From Paulinella micropora (Eukaryota > Cercozoa > Imbricatea > Euglyphida), in NCBI GenBank assembly GCA_009731375.1, contig BJOX01000003.1, positions 1,422,230 to 1,486,229 of the forward strand: DNA of 64,000 nt, read 5' to 3'. This document shows, piece after piece, positions 50,084 through 64,000 of the stretch. A program made the translations under genes and the position numbers. The notes under the pieces were generated by a model. The model made no database searches, had not been told where the DNA came from, and saw nothing but the letters and a program-made list of their open reading frames with translations. Each line of letters begins with the position of its first letter. Position 1 is the stretch's first letter.

Positions 50084-50448
50084 TTTAGGATTAGGATTAG
50101 GATTAGGATTAGGAGTAGGAATAGGAATAGGAGTAGGAGTAGGAGTAGGAGTTAGGGTTAGGGTTAGGGTTAGGGTTAGGGTTAGGTTAGGTTAGGTTAG
50201 GTTAGATTAGATTAGATTAGATTAGATTAGATTAGATTAGATTAGATTAGATTAGATTAGATTAGATTAGATTAGACCCTAACCCTAACCCTAACTTCAA
50301 TAGATTAGATTAGATTAGATTAGATTAGATTAGATTAGATTAGATTAGATTAGATGAGATGAGATGAGATGATATTAGATTAGATTAGATTAGATTAGAT
50401 TAGATTAGATTAGATTAGATTAGATTGATAGATTAGATTAGATTAGAT

Positions 50449-50458
<10 letters not shown>
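50084..50458. repeat. Interstitial telomere-like array (TTAGGG and variants)
   Basis: AGGATT and GGAGTA units lead to five TTAGGG units (about 50152-50183), then TTAGG and TTAGAT variants. CCCTAA units in the opposite orientation lie at 50277-50295, followed by more GATTA units. Confidence 0.88.
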
Positions 50459-51178
<720 letters not shown>

Positions 51179-51649
51179 TGTTTGGTCTATCAGCTCTGCA
51201 TATCCGAAGACATAGGCATCCATCCCACCCCATCCCACCCCGCCGCCAATCGGCGACTGGGTAGCGAGCTGGGAAGGAGCACTAAAGCTCAGAAGTTATG
51301 CAGTCTGACGATTCTACGCGTGTCCTCTTGTGGGGTCTTTGAGTGTCTGGCACGGAGGAGTTGGGACTGGAAGAGCTATCGGGCGCAGCGGTGTGATTGG
51401 TCGCGAGGTCGTTTGGAAACAAAGTAACTCCTGATGTCCTGCTAGCCGTCTCGATCGGCAGCGGGCCTCAGAAGGCGGGTCAACTTTTTGCCTCGGGTTT
51501 CGTAGGCTTGTTGGACAAAGAATTGGATATGTGCATCCGCGCTCGAGCACTGATGCGCTGTCGCGTCGGGGCCCCCAAAATGAACGTGCTCATTTCTGTT
51601 TCCGAGCCCTCATCGGATAATCCTGATAAGAACTGGCCACAGCTTCGAC
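51179..51649 (+). other. Unique 470-bp island, possible exon
   Basis: An open stretch reads [16 protein letters not shown] and on to [10 protein letters not shown] (about 51440-51649) with a protein-like composition, but it has no recognisable domain, no clear splice sites and runs into GATA repeats. I leave it uncalled. Confidence 0.25.
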
Positions 51650-51706
<57 letters not shown>

Positions 51707-51757
51707 TAGACAGACAGACAGACAGACAGACAGATAGACAGATAGATGGATAGATAA

Positions 51758-51823
<66 letters not shown>

Positions 51824-51964
51824 GTAATGCGCACAATAGAAATACACGAGTACAATGTTAGCAGAATTAAGACAGGAATTGAGAAATAGCTTAGCGAGAT
51901 CAAAGTGTCCGTCACGATCTCCAATCGAATCTCCAAGCCATGCTTTTCTACTGGATGGCCCTAC

Positions 51965-52044
<80 letters not shown>

Positions 52045-52091
52045 GTCTGTCTATCTATCTATCTACACATATACTATCTATCTATCTATCC

Positions 52092-52145
<54 letters not shown>

Positions 52146-52148
52146 ATG
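51650..52148. repeat. (GATA)n/(GACA)n and (TATC)n microsatellites
   Basis: GATA and GACA units at 51650-51822, about 140 bp of unique DNA, then TATC at 51963-52145. Confidence 0.93.
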
Positions 52149-52184
52149 TTCTTGACCTGCACACAAGTAAGATATGATACGATT

Positions 52185-52425
52185 CAGTGTAGTGTAGTGT
52201 AGTGTAGTGTAGTGTAGTGGAGTGGAGTGGAGTGGAGTGGAGTGTGGTGCGGTGTGGTGTGGTGTGGTGTTGTGTAGTGTTGTGTAGTGTAGTGTAGTGT
52301 AGTGTAGTGTAGTGTAGTGTTGTGTAGTGTAGTGTAGTGTAGTGTAGTGTAGTGAAGTGTAGTGAAGTGTAGTGAAGTGTAGTGTAGTGTAGTGTAGTGT
52401 GGTGTAGTGTGGTGTAGTGTAATGC
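52185..52425. repeat. (GTGTA)n pentanucleotide array
   Basis: About 240 bp of AGTGT units with AGTGG and GGTGT variants. Confidence 0.93.
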
Positions 52426-52544
52426 AATCTAATCTTCACATAACACGGCACACCCACACAAACAAGCACAATCAACGCACACATAAATGTACACATAATG
52501 CACACACACACACATAACTCACGAATACACATTCATGTGCACAT

Positions 52545-53330
<786 letters not shown>

Positions 53331-53417
53331 AGGAAGCACTACACGTTATATTACAGTATTGACTACGTTTTATTCCCCCCTCACAGATATATTACGCCTT
53401 TGAAGGTCACCACCTAG

Positions 53418-53620
<203 letters not shown>

Positions 53621-53689
53621 GTATTAATTTAATACTTTTCGCAGTATTGAGTTTTAGTGGTTCCCTTGAATAATTCGTTATTCTAAATA

Positions 53690-54088
53690 GAAGAAGAAGA
53701 AGAAGAAGAAGAAGAAGAAGAAGAAGAAGAAGGAGAAGGAGAAGGAGAAGGAGAAGAAGAAGAAGAAGAAGAAGCAGAAGAAGAAGAAGAAGAAGAAGAA
53801 GAAGAAGAAGAAGAAGGAGAAGAAGAAGAAGAAGAAGAAGAAGAAGAAGAAGAAGAAGAAGAAGGAGAAGGAGAAGGAGAAGGAGAAGAAGAAGAAGCAG
53901 AAGAAGAAGAAGAAGAAAGGGGAGTACGAAGAATTGACGATAGGCTCTAATGACACCCCCGCAAGGGCAGTTCCAACACTTCCAGACGGACCGGTATGTT
54001 CAATGAAAATACTGGTGGCACCGACGGGAATCGAACTGGCGACAGGGCCCAGATGGTAGAACTTGACCACTGGGCTATCACGGTGTCC
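53690..54088 (-). mobile_element. tRNA-derived SINE with (CTT)n tail
   Basis: Minus strand: a tRNA-like head at 54088-54017 with box A TAGCCCAGTGG and box B AGTTCGATTCC. Acceptor-like ends (GGACACCG and CGGTGCC) would pair with one bulged A and are followed by ACCA. A ~95-bp unrelated body and a long CTT tail (GAA on +, 53690-53918) follow. Boxes are Pol III internal promoter elements. The T-stem is poorly paired, so this is a SINE head rather than a working tRNA. Confidence 0.7.
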
Positions 54089-54091
54089 ATA

Positions 54092-54092
54092 A

Positions 54093-54150
<58 letters not shown>
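54092..54150. repeat. (AAT)n microsatellite
   Basis: About 58 bp of AAT abutting the 5' side of the SINE head. Confidence 0.95.
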
Positions 54151-54151
<1 letters not shown>

Positions 54152-54262
54152 GCAAGACCAAATCAAACAAGCAGCAGCATGTAAGGAAAACGAAAAAGAA
54201 AAAAGAAGACAAAAGGGGAAAAGAAATATTAAAAGAGAGAGAACTTTGCTTACGGTAAAGGG

Positions 54263-54301
<39 letters not shown>

Positions 54302-54780
54302 AGAAGAAAAAAGAGATAGAGAGAATGGATAAGAAAGAGTCGAACTTCCTCATCATTTCAATTCAAGATCTCTAGATCGGCGAACAGTGTGGGACTCGGG
54401 TTCAGCACCGCAAAAAAAGAAACCCCCTACCTCAATAAACTAAAACGGGCCCTGTAAAAACTCCCAGTGGGAGAAAAATAGGCCCCCCCCCCAAAAAAAA
54501 AATGCAGTTAAGCACGAACGCCTGAGGGGGCTAAACGCTATGCCCAAGAAAAAGGAAAGAAAAAAGAAAAAAAAGAAAGTAAAAGGAAAGAAAAAGGGGA
54601 AGAAAACGCAACAAAAGAAAAGAAAGAGTCAAAGACGGCTGCGCTGAGGGAGAAGAAAAGGAACAACAGGAGCAGAAGCTTGTTGTTGTAAATGAGGTCT
54701 CAAGAAGGAAAGCTGATCAACTCTAGAACGAAGGCGTTTGTGAAGGGCATCAGTCCAGAAAAACCGGATTATCCAGGCAA
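54151..54780. other. A/G-rich DNA without a gene
   Basis: AAG- and GA-rich (GA run at 54268-54298) with a poly-C/poly-A at about 54483-54502. No domain seen. Confidence 0.5.
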
Positions 54781-55459
<679 letters not shown>

Positions 55460-55490
<31 letters not shown>

Positions 55491-55580
55491 CTTCTTCTTC
55501 TTCTTCTTCTTCTTCTTCTTCTTCTTCTTCTTCTTCTTCTTCTTCTTTTTCTTCTTGTTCTCCTTCTTCTTCTTCTTCTT

Positions 55581-55622
<42 letters not shown>

Positions 55623-55644
55623 TTACTATTACTACTATTGCTAT

Positions 55645-55677
<33 letters not shown>

Positions 55678-55790
55678 GACTACTACTACTACTACTACTT
55701 CTTCTTCTTCTTCTCCTTCTCCTTCTTCTTCTTCTTCTTCTTCTTCTTCTTCTTCTTCTTCTTCTTCTTCTTCTTCTTCTTCTTCTTCTT

Positions 55791-55835
<45 letters not shown>

Positions 55836-55877
55836 TACTACTACTACTACTGCTACTACTACTACTTCTACTTCTTC

Positions 55878-55909
<32 letters not shown>

Positions 55910-55951
55910 CTTCTTCTTCTTCTTCTTCTTCTTCTTCTTCTTCTTCTTCTT

Positions 55952-56001
<50 letters not shown>

Positions 56002-56033
56002 TCTTCTCCTTCTTCTTCTTCTTCTTCTTCTCA
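55460..56033. repeat. (CTT)n/(CTA)n trinucleotide array
   Basis: Blocks of CTT alternate with CTA. All frames are open; translations are artefacts. Confidence 0.95.
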
Positions 56034-56091
56034 CGGGTGAGACGATGGAGGCGCATGTGCAGAAATGCATCAGCCATTGACAGAGAAGCAC

Positions 56092-56165
<74 letters not shown>

Positions 56166-56167
56166 GT

Positions 56168-56218
<51 letters not shown>

Positions 56219-56400
56219 NNNNNNNNNNNNNNNNNNNNNNNNNNNNNNNNNNNNNNNNNNNNNNNNNNNNNNNNNNNNNNNNNNNNNNNNNNNNNNNNNN
56301 NNNNNNNNNNNNNNNNNNNNNNNNNNNNNNNNNNNNNNNNNNNNNNNNNNNNNNNNNNNNNNNNNNNNNNNNNNNNNNNNNNNNNNNNNNNNNNNNNNNC
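56034..56400. repeat. (ATT)n array and 181-base gap
   Basis: A short unique island (56034-56091), ATT to 56218, then N at 56219-56399. Confidence 0.92.
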
Positions 56401-56565
56401 GGAATAACCTCGGCTTAGTGCAGTCTTGCCCTCAGGAGCTCCATCGGTGGCCCCGATCATCAGGCGAGAGACTGACACGGGGGGGTGGAGGACCTCGAAC
56501 AAGGGTATTGGAGGCTTATGTCCGTTGAGGATATGCCATTAGCTGCATCAGTACGCCTCAGATAT

Positions 56566-56567
<2 letters not shown>
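56401..56567 (+). repeat. Dispersed repeat R4 with (ATT)n tail, copy 1
   Basis: About 165 bp that matches 63840-64000 in inverted orientation almost perfectly. It is followed by ATT units. GGCTTAGTG near its left end resembles a Pol III box A, but no clear box B follows. Confidence 0.82.
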
Positions 56568-56607
<40 letters not shown>

Positions 56608-56970
56608 TATTATTATTATTATTATTACTACTACTACTACTACTTTATGTGCGACAGCAACAACAAGTATAAGCAATAACAATAAGTTATATTCGATCAG
56701 CAATAAATAATAAACAAGAAACAATAAACAACAATAACAATAACAACAGCAACAACAATAACAACAGCGACCTGGGGAAAGAAAACGAGTTGCGCCTGCA
56801 TACATGTTCAACTTTATGTGGTTGTTGTTGTTGTTGTTGTTATTGTTGTTATTGTTGTTGTTGTTGTTGTTATCGTTGTTGTTGTTGTTGTTGTTGTTAT
56901 TGTTGTTGTTGTTGTTATTGTTGTTGTTGTTGTTGCTGCTGCTGCTGCTGTTGTTGCTGTTGTTGTTGTT
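56568..56970. repeat. (ATT)n, (CAA/AAT)n and (GTT)n arrays
   Basis: ATT and ACT to 56645, a CAATAA-rich stretch at 56655-56770 and GTT/GCT at 56820-56970. Confidence 0.92.
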
Positions 56971-57640
56971 AATTATGTCTAACCTCTGCATACTTCTCTT
57001 ACCGTATAGTATCGTATCGTCTCCCTTGTCCCTGTCTGGCCTTGTGTTTGTTTGCTTGTTTGTGTTTGCCCCTTTGTGTTTGTCGTTACGTCTGCTGTTA
57101 TTGTTTATCTTGTCTTTGTGTCTTTTGTTCTTGTTTTTTTCTTTTTGTGTTGGTTTTGTGGTTTTTTTCTTTGTTTCTGTTTTTATTTGTTTTTTATTTG
57201 GTTTATTTGTTAGAGAGAGAGAGAGAGAGCAAGTGAGTGAGAGAGAGAGAGAGAGAAAGTTTGTGTGTGTATGTGTGTGTGAGAGAGAGAGAGGAGAAAA
57301 AAGATATAAACTAAAAATCAAAAGGGAAACGAACAGATTGGTATAAAAGTAAGGGCGGACAAAAGCCAAGACAACACTTTTTTCTTTTTTTTTTCAACGC
57401 AAACAATTTTCTATGCTAGACACAGTCAGTGTCAGTCATCCACACTCCATTCGACTCTGCCTCCCTCCCTTTTTGTCGTGGTCTTTTCTTTCCCTCCTTC
57501 TCTGTGAGAAATCTCAAGGGTACCACAAAAACGTGAATGAGTTTTGTGAGTGAGTTGAAGTTGAGCGAGTGATAGCTCCCCGCCCCCCCCCCCCTCACAC
57601 TCTTACATCTCTCTCTCGCTCTCTCGCGCTCTCTCTCTCT
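56971..57640. other. T-rich DNA without a gene
   Basis: Includes GA and GT runs at 57212-57291 and a poly-C at about 57581-57594. No conserved frame. Confidence 0.5.
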
Positions 57641-57811
57641 AGTTTCATCTTTTGTTTTTTATTTTGACGCCAGTTTAATCACAATCATTAAAGATTCCAA
57701 GTGACTGAACTCGCTCTCTCGCTCTCTCGCTCTCTCTCTCTCTAGTTTCATCTTTTGTTTTTTATTTTGACTCCAGTTTAATCACAATCATTAAGGATTC
57801 CAAGTGACTGA
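57612..57811 (+). repeat. Two tandem ~100-bp units
   Basis: A CTCTCGCTCTC run, then AGTTTCATCTTTTGTTTT through CCAAGTGACTGAA, occurs twice (about 57612-57710 and 57715-57811) with only a few substitutions. Confidence 0.85.
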
Positions 57812-58462
<651 letters not shown>

Positions 58463-59326
58463 ACTGGCTAAGCTGAGAAGGGGGGGTAGAGTGGTAGGGT
58501 CTTGGTCTCGCGCAAGAGACTGTGTCTCGGACAGTCACGTCGCCTGTAGGGAACCTTGTATGCAAAAACGAAGCCCAGCAAGCTGTTGTGAAGTTCTCGA
58601 CATTTAAGTCCCCACAGTCTTCAGGAAATTCGTCACCGTTTTTCCGCGTTTTCCCGAGCATTCCAAATGTAAAGAAATGGCATTTCCTTTCTTTTGTAAC
58701 CTAACGCGAAACATTTGGCCTCCTTACCTTTGTCATATAAACCTTCGTAGTCCACCAGGTGCTTTGCGTCCTGTCTGTTTCGTTGGGAGAAGCATCGATG
58801 AGCTCTGGTATACTCCTATCAATGGTGTTATGGTCTATTTTCAATGCGGTTTTGTCCACGCGAAGCACAAGCAGGCGTGACCGTGGCTAGTGTCATCCGT
58901 TGTTTCGATCAGATAGACAGTATGGGAGGCGGTTACATGGCTTACAATGTCCGTCATTCTGGCCAGAAAAGCTTTCTGCTATGCAACTCTCTCGATTTCA
59001 TTGTGATATTCATTGTCCAACGCATTTCACAGTCACTGAACACACGAAACCAGCTTGGGGAATGCATATGTCCCAACCAAAGCCAAACGGACTGACAGCG
59101 AGGCGGCTATCCCTGTCAACAAAACAGTCATACCGTGACAAGAGAGTGCATGAGATAGATAGAGAGGACGTACAAAACGAAAGCAATATCAGAGTTAGAT
59201 TCAGTGTCCCTTAAACTTCCCGAATCTGAATCGCATGACCTAACTCGTATGTTCCTTACTTGCTCACTTTCATCGATCCCATACCTTGTCTGCTTGTCGA
59301 GTTATCTGAAAGCTATCCTGCTGCAG
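58463..59326. other. Upstream region of the Ariadne-like gene
   Basis: Unique DNA where the first exon or promoter of the gene at 59327 should lie. I found no Met exon that joins in phase and no domain. Confidence 0.4.
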
Positions 59327-60243
59327 GAGGCAAGGGTGGGACCCAAGACGACGACGACGAAGATATCGAAGGTAGTGTGTGTTAGGGTGCCCATCACGAA
59401 TAAAACTTTTCAGATTCATACCAACAGAGGAAGCGCGCGTTGTTGCTCGTATGCTGTTCGCACTATTTTGGCGTTTTGCGCCTCAACTTGATTACTTCTT
59501 TTTAATCCTATGGGGCGGGTGTGATGGGTCGCTGCAGAAGTTTCCCGAGAGAATCCCGATGTGGACGTAAAAGTCGTCCGCTTCGATGCCCTTGATACAA
59601 GGAGTCCTGAGTTGTGTTTGTGTGTGTGTGTGTGTGCGTGCTTTTGTTAGTCCAAGATCCCACCCAACTGTGTGTGTGTGTGTGCGTACTTTTGTTAGTC
59701 CAAGATCCCACCCAACTGTGTGTGTGTGCGTGCTTTTGTTAGTCCAAGATCCCACCCAACTGGAGCGAGCAACATCAAAAGGTTGCACAGGGAACGCATA
59801 ATCGATCTCTCATTCCTTTCCCCTTGCTCTGTATTCAGGATATCCAGATATGTACAACACTTGGCCTGAAGAGGACGGATTTTCGGATGATGACCAACAG
59901 GTGCTTGCTTGGGATTGCATTCTTACGCACAGTGAATGATCTGACTGGAAAGTCAAATCAAGATGTATCATCGGCTGTTTTGTCAGACGTCACACGTTCC
60001 ATCAACATCCCATTTGCCTCCTCACCATTCATTTGTCAAGCCATGACACCAAATGTGATTGATTTTGTCTTTCTTTCTTTTCTCTTTTCAGAGCTATCGC
60101 ATACATGCATACATACATACATACACACAACACACACACACACACACGAAGTCGCACAGGTCTCTGTCTCATGCATGCGGGCTCTGATGCTCGTTAAAGT
60201 GCTACCTCGCACTTATACCCGGCTCTTGATATGCCACCTTGCA

Positions 60244-60286
<43 letters not shown>

Positions 60287-60456
60287 NNNNNNNNNNAGAT
60301 GGGCGGAGGAGATGGAGGAAATGGGGATGACTGGGGTGCCCTTGATGATGGTACAGGCGCAGGCGTTCTAGGTACATATATAATGTTATACATAATATTA
60401 TATGCTATGTAATATATATAACGTTATGACTATTAGATAGATAGATAGATACAGAT

Positions 60457-60513
<57 letters not shown>

Positions 60514-60562
60514 TAGATAGATAGATAGTAGATAGATAGATATAGATATAGATATAGATATG

Positions 60563-60660
<98 letters not shown>

Positions 60661-60953
60661 TAAATTAGACAGATAGATAGATAGATAGAAAGATAGAAAG
60701 GTCTCCTCCTCCTTCTTCTTCTTCTTCTTCTTCTTCTTCTCCTTCTTCTTCTTCTTCTTTTTCGTTTCTTCTTCTTCTTCTTCTTCTTCTTCTTCTTCTT
60801 CTTCTCCTCCTCCTCCTCCTCCTCCCTCCTCCTCCTCCTCCTCCCCTCCTCCTACTTCTTCTTCTTCTTTTCTTCTTCTCTTCTTCTTCTTCTTTTTCTA
60901 TTCTTCTTCTTCTTCTTCTTCTTCTCCTCCTCCTCCTCCTCCTCCCCTCCTCC

Positions 60954-60985
<32 letters not shown>

Positions 60986-62066
60986 CATCTTCTCCTCCTC
61001 CTCCCCCCCCTCCTCCTCCCCCTCTAGCTATGGACGACAGTGAACCCCCCTCTCCAATCGCTACTAAGCCTTATCGCTTTCTCGAAGCTGTGGACATCCA
61101 GAAACAAAGGGAGCAGTTTGTTAGGGAACAAAGCGAATCTCTCTACATGGTATTTGCATTGTATGTATGTATGTATGTATGCATGTATGTATGTATGCAT
61201 GTATGTATGTATGCATGTTCGGGAACAAAGCGAATCTCTCTACATGGTATTTGCATTGTATGTATGTATGTATGTATGTATGTCTGTCTGCCTGTATGTA
61301 TGTATGCATGTATGTATGTATGTATGTATGTATGCATGCATGTATGTATGTATGTATGGATGGATGTTCGGGAACAAAGCGAATCTCTCTACATGGTATT
61401 TGCATTGTATGTATGTATGTATGTATGTATGCATGTTCGGGAACAAAGCGAATCTCTCGACATGGTATTTGCTTTGTTTGTTTGTATGTATGTATGTATG
61501 TATGTATTTATGTATGTATGTATGTATGCATGTATGCATGTATGTAATGTATGTATGTATGTAATGTATGTATGTATGTATGTATGTATGTATGTATGTG
61601 TGTGTGTGTATGTATGTATGTACATAAACATACATACGTACGTACGTACGTACGTTTCGTTACGTTAGGTTACGTTAGTACGTACGTACGTATGTACGTG
61701 TACGTATGTACACGTACGTATGTACATACGTACGTACATACGTGCATACATGCATGCATGCATACATACATGCATACATAACATAACAGAACATAACATA
61801 ACATAACAGAACATAACATAACATACATACATACATACATACATTACATTACATTACATTACATTACATTACATGACATTACATTACATGACATTACATT
61901 ACATTACATTACATGACATTACATTACATACATTACATTACATTAATACATATGTTATATGTATAAATGTAGGTATGTAAGTGTGTTTTTTTTGGGTGGG
62001 GGGGGGGGGGGTTTTTTTTTTTGTTTTTNNNNNNNNNNNNNNNNNNNNNNNNNNNNNNNTTTTTTT

Positions 62067-62101
<35 letters not shown>

Positions 62102-62228
62102 TATGTATGTATATGGTGCGTGCATATTGTGTGTGTGTCCTGTTTGGCCAGTCGCCCAAGGACACAGATGCTATTCTACGCTTTCTGCGTTATGACCAAC
62201 GACAAATAACCAAATTCCTGGAAAACGG
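59327..62228 (+). CDS. Ariadne-like RBR ubiquitin ligase, N-terminal part (multi-exon, partial)
   Basis: Exons: 59327-59371, 59538-59610, 59839-59900, 60299-60371, 61028-61149 and 62152-62228. Most junctions agree in phase; the one between 59610 and 59839 does not, so an exon or a splice site there is missed. The N-terminus is very acidic ([10 protein letters not shown], then [11 protein letters not shown], then DDWGALDD). The sequence from [12 protein letters not shown] onward, joined to [19 protein letters not shown], resembles the Ariadne UBA-like region (Y-R-x-L, I-x-x-Q, then L-L-x-x-F-x-W-D-K-E-K-L) that precedes RING1-IBR-RING2. The RING domains would be beyond the window. An E3 ligase role is family knowledge and depends on them. 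Introns contain GATA, CTT and TGTA arrays and an N gap at 60287-60296. Confidence 0.5.
59615..59762 (+). repeat. Three tandem ~55-60-bp units
   Basis: GTGTGTG(C)GTGCTTTTGTTAG then TCCAAGATCCCACCCAACTG, three times, with the GT run length varying, in an intron of the Ariadne-like gene. Confidence 0.88.
60430..61022. repeat. (GATA)n then (CTT/CTC)n arrays
   Basis: GATA at 60433-60695, then CTT and CTC at 60700-61022, running directly into the acceptor of exon 61028 as its polypyrimidine tract. Confidence 0.93.
61118..61500 (+). repeat. Exon-end/splice-donor segment repeated four times
   Basis: GGGAACAAAGCGAATCTCT then C(T/G)ACATGGTATTTGC at about 61124, 61220, 61369 and 61438. Each copy contains the last coding bases and the donor of exon 61028-61149 and is followed by TGTA repeats. 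Confidence 0.9.
61500..61980. repeat. (TGTA)n, (ACGT)n and (ACATT)n arrays
   Basis: TGTA to 61640, CGTA/GTAC to 61745, then ACATA and ACATT units to 61950. Confidence 0.92.
61981..62100. other. Poly-G/poly-T tract with 31-base gap
   Basis: N at 62029-62059 between mirrored G/T homopolymers; likely low-quality consensus. Confidence 0.85.
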
Positions 62229-62231
62229 GTG

Positions 62232-62233
62232 AG

Positions 62234-62290
<57 letters not shown>

Positions 62291-62378
62291 GACCAACGAC
62301 AAATAACCAAATTCGTGAGATCCTCTCCCTCTCCCTCTCTCTCTCGAGCAAGAGCGAGAGAGAGAGAGAGAGAGCTAG

Positions 62379-62437
<59 letters not shown>

Positions 62438-62500
62438 CAGATAGATAGGATGGATGGATGGATGGATGGATGGATGGATGGATGGATGGATAGATAGATC
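62232..62500. repeat. (CT)n, partial exon copy and (GATA)n/(GGAT)n
   Basis: CT run, then 62288-62316 repeats the end of exon 62152-62228 including the GTGAGATCCTCTC donor, then GATA and GGAT arrays. Confidence 0.9.
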
Positions 62501-62509
62501 GATGAGATC

Positions 62510-63238
62510 TTCTCCACTGCCCCACTATTGCCATTCTGTGCTCTTCCTTACCCCGCTAATGCCAATCTGTCCTCTCCACTGCCGCACAAATGCCAAGACT
62601 GTGCTCTTCATTACCCCACTATTGCCAATCTGTCCTCTCCACTGCCCCACTATTGCCAATACTGTGCTCTCCACTGCCCCACAATTGCCAATACTGTGCT
62701 CTTCATTACCCCGATATTGCCAATCTGTCCTCTCTACTGCCCCGCTCTTCATCACCCCGCTATTACCAATCTGTCCTCTCCACTGCCGCACTATTGCCAA
62801 TCTGTGCTCTTCATTACCCCACTATTGCCAATCTGTCCTCTCCACTGCCCCACCATTGCCAAGACTGTGCTCTACATTACCCCACAATTGCCAATCTGTC
62901 CTCTCCACTGCCGCACAATCGCCAATACTGTGCCTTTCATTACCCTACTATTGCTAATCTGTCCTCTCTACTGCCCCGCTCTTCATCAACCCGCTAGTGC
63001 GAATCTGTCCTCTCCACTGCCGCACTATTGCCAAGACTGTGCTCTTCATTACCCCACTATTGCCAATCTGTCCTCTCCACTGCCGCACAAATGCCAAGAC
63101 TATGCTCTTCATTACCCCACTATTGCCAATACTGTCCTCTCCACTGCCCCACTATTGCCAGTCTGTCCTCCACGCTCCCCACTGACCCACTATTGCCAAT
63201 CCGTCCTCTCCATCACCCCACTTTTGCCAATCTTTTTG
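62510..63238. repeat. Minisatellite, ~30/60-bp units
   Basis: About 730 bp of units built on CCACTATTGCCAATCTGTCC then TCTCCACTGCC, alternating with GTGCTCTTCATTACCCC forms. It is open in several frames but has no gene features. Confidence 0.9.
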
Positions 63239-63343
63239 AACGTACATACATACATAAATACATATGTACATACATACATTTATGTGTGCCTGTGTCCGTG
63301 ACATAGCTCGTTCCAAGCCGATGTGCGCAAACAGTCTGGTCTG

Positions 63344-63344
<1 letters not shown>

Positions 63345-63375
<31 letters not shown>

Positions 63376-63571
63376 CTTCTTCTTCTTCTTCTTCTTCTTC
63401 TTCTTCTTCTTCTTCTTCTTCTTCTTCCGCTTTCTTCTGCATTCTTCTGCTTTCTGCTTTTTCTTCCTCTTTCTTCTTCTTTCCTCTTTCTGCTTTCTGC
63501 TTTTTTTTTCTTATTCCTTCTTCTTTCTGCTTCTTTCTGCTCTTCTTTCTTCTTCTTTCTTCTTCTTTCTG

Positions 63572-63618
<47 letters not shown>

Positions 63619-63768
63619 GCACACACACACACTCACTCACTATGCTCTCTAGGTGTGCCTGTCCGCCTCAAGAACAGTAGCAGCAGTAGTAGCAGCAGTA
63701 GCAGCAGTAGTAGTAGTAGCAGGTACACTATCTTCCTTTTATATTATATATATATATTTTTATTTATT

Positions 63769-63834
<66 letters not shown>

Positions 63835-63835
63835 T
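63345..63835. repeat. (CTT)n, (CT)n/(CA)n, (AGC/AGT)n and (ATT)n
   Basis: CTT at 63346-63426, degenerate TTCTGC words to 63570, CT and CA to 63640, AGCAGT at 63680-63720 and ATT at 63778-63834. Confidence 0.92.
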
Positions 63836-63837
63836 AC

Positions 63838-64000
63838 TATATCTGAGGCGTACTGATGCAGCTAATGGCATATCCTCAACGGACATAAGCCTCCAATACC
63901 CTTGTTCGAGGTCCTCCACCCCCCCGTGTCAGTCTCTCGCCTGATGATCGGGGCCACCGATGGAGCTCCTGAGGGCAAGACTGCACTAAGCCGAGGTTAT
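63838..64000 (-). repeat. Dispersed repeat R4 with (ATT)n tail, copy 2
   Basis: Inverted near-perfect match of 56401-56567. The ATT array lies on the same side of the element as in copy 1. It continues to the window end. Confidence 0.83.

Noticed and set aside
51440-51649. Exon of an enzyme with an SIGSG motif
   Set aside because: The motif alone is too weak; there are no supporting splice sites or neighbours, and the frame ends in GATA repeats.
54017-54088. tRNA gene
   Set aside because: Box A and box B are present, but a bulge in the acceptor stem, extra bases before box A and a poor T-stem fit a SINE head better than a functional tRNA.

Overview
The window is nuclear DNA of a unicellular or algal-type eukaryote that I cannot place more precisely. 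The host genes have many short GT-AG introns and GC-rich exons set in AT-rich, microsatellite-choked DNA. TTAGGG-type repeats occur internally. There are 11 runs of N, mostly at poly-C or simple-sequence tracts.

Layout. (1) 1-3395, + strand: the 3' part of a gene for a large type I membrane protein built from Cys-rich repeats, with exon phases that agree throughout. (2) 4435-7736, +: an acyltransferase-3 family multi-pass membrane protein. (3) 7773-15982, +: a secreted or lumenal GH130-like beta-propeller protein with at least 15 exons, including a tandemly duplicated exon block and introns carrying MITEs and satellite DNA. (4) 15983-19002: AT-rich DNA with two MITEs. (5) 20492-19003, - strand: a complete five-exon, 276-residue SET-domain protein. 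(6) 20.5-24.1 kb: microsatellites and unassigned DNA. (7) 24134-34729, +: a complete Ty3/gypsy-type LTR retrotransposon (236-bp LTRs, 4-bp TGAT target duplication, Gag and Pol in one frame separated by a single UGA). (8) 34948-46363, -: an 11.4-kb non-LTR retrotransposon with a Pro/Arg-rich ORF1, a UCH/C19-like cysteine protease, an RNase H placed before the reverse transcriptase, and a restriction-like endonuclease. It lies between two nearly identical 727-733 bp direct repeats that contain the gypsy 3' LTR and its flank. (9) 47-58.5 kb: MITE, satellite, telomere-like and microsatellite DNA with a tRNA-derived SINE. (10) 59.3-62.2 kb, +: the 5' part of an Ariadne-like (RBR ubiquitin ligase) gene, followed by a minisatellite.

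How it fits together. The host genes are unrelated in function, except that the acyltransferase and the GH130-like protein are adjacent and could both act on a cell-surface or secreted glycan. The two large retroelements form a nested, datable history: the gypsy element inserted first (its LTRs differ at a few percent of sites), then the non-LTR element arrived 218 bp downstream, producing or accompanying duplication of the ~730-bp target. The most unusual system is this non-LTR element, for its domain order, its protease type and its very long flanking duplication.
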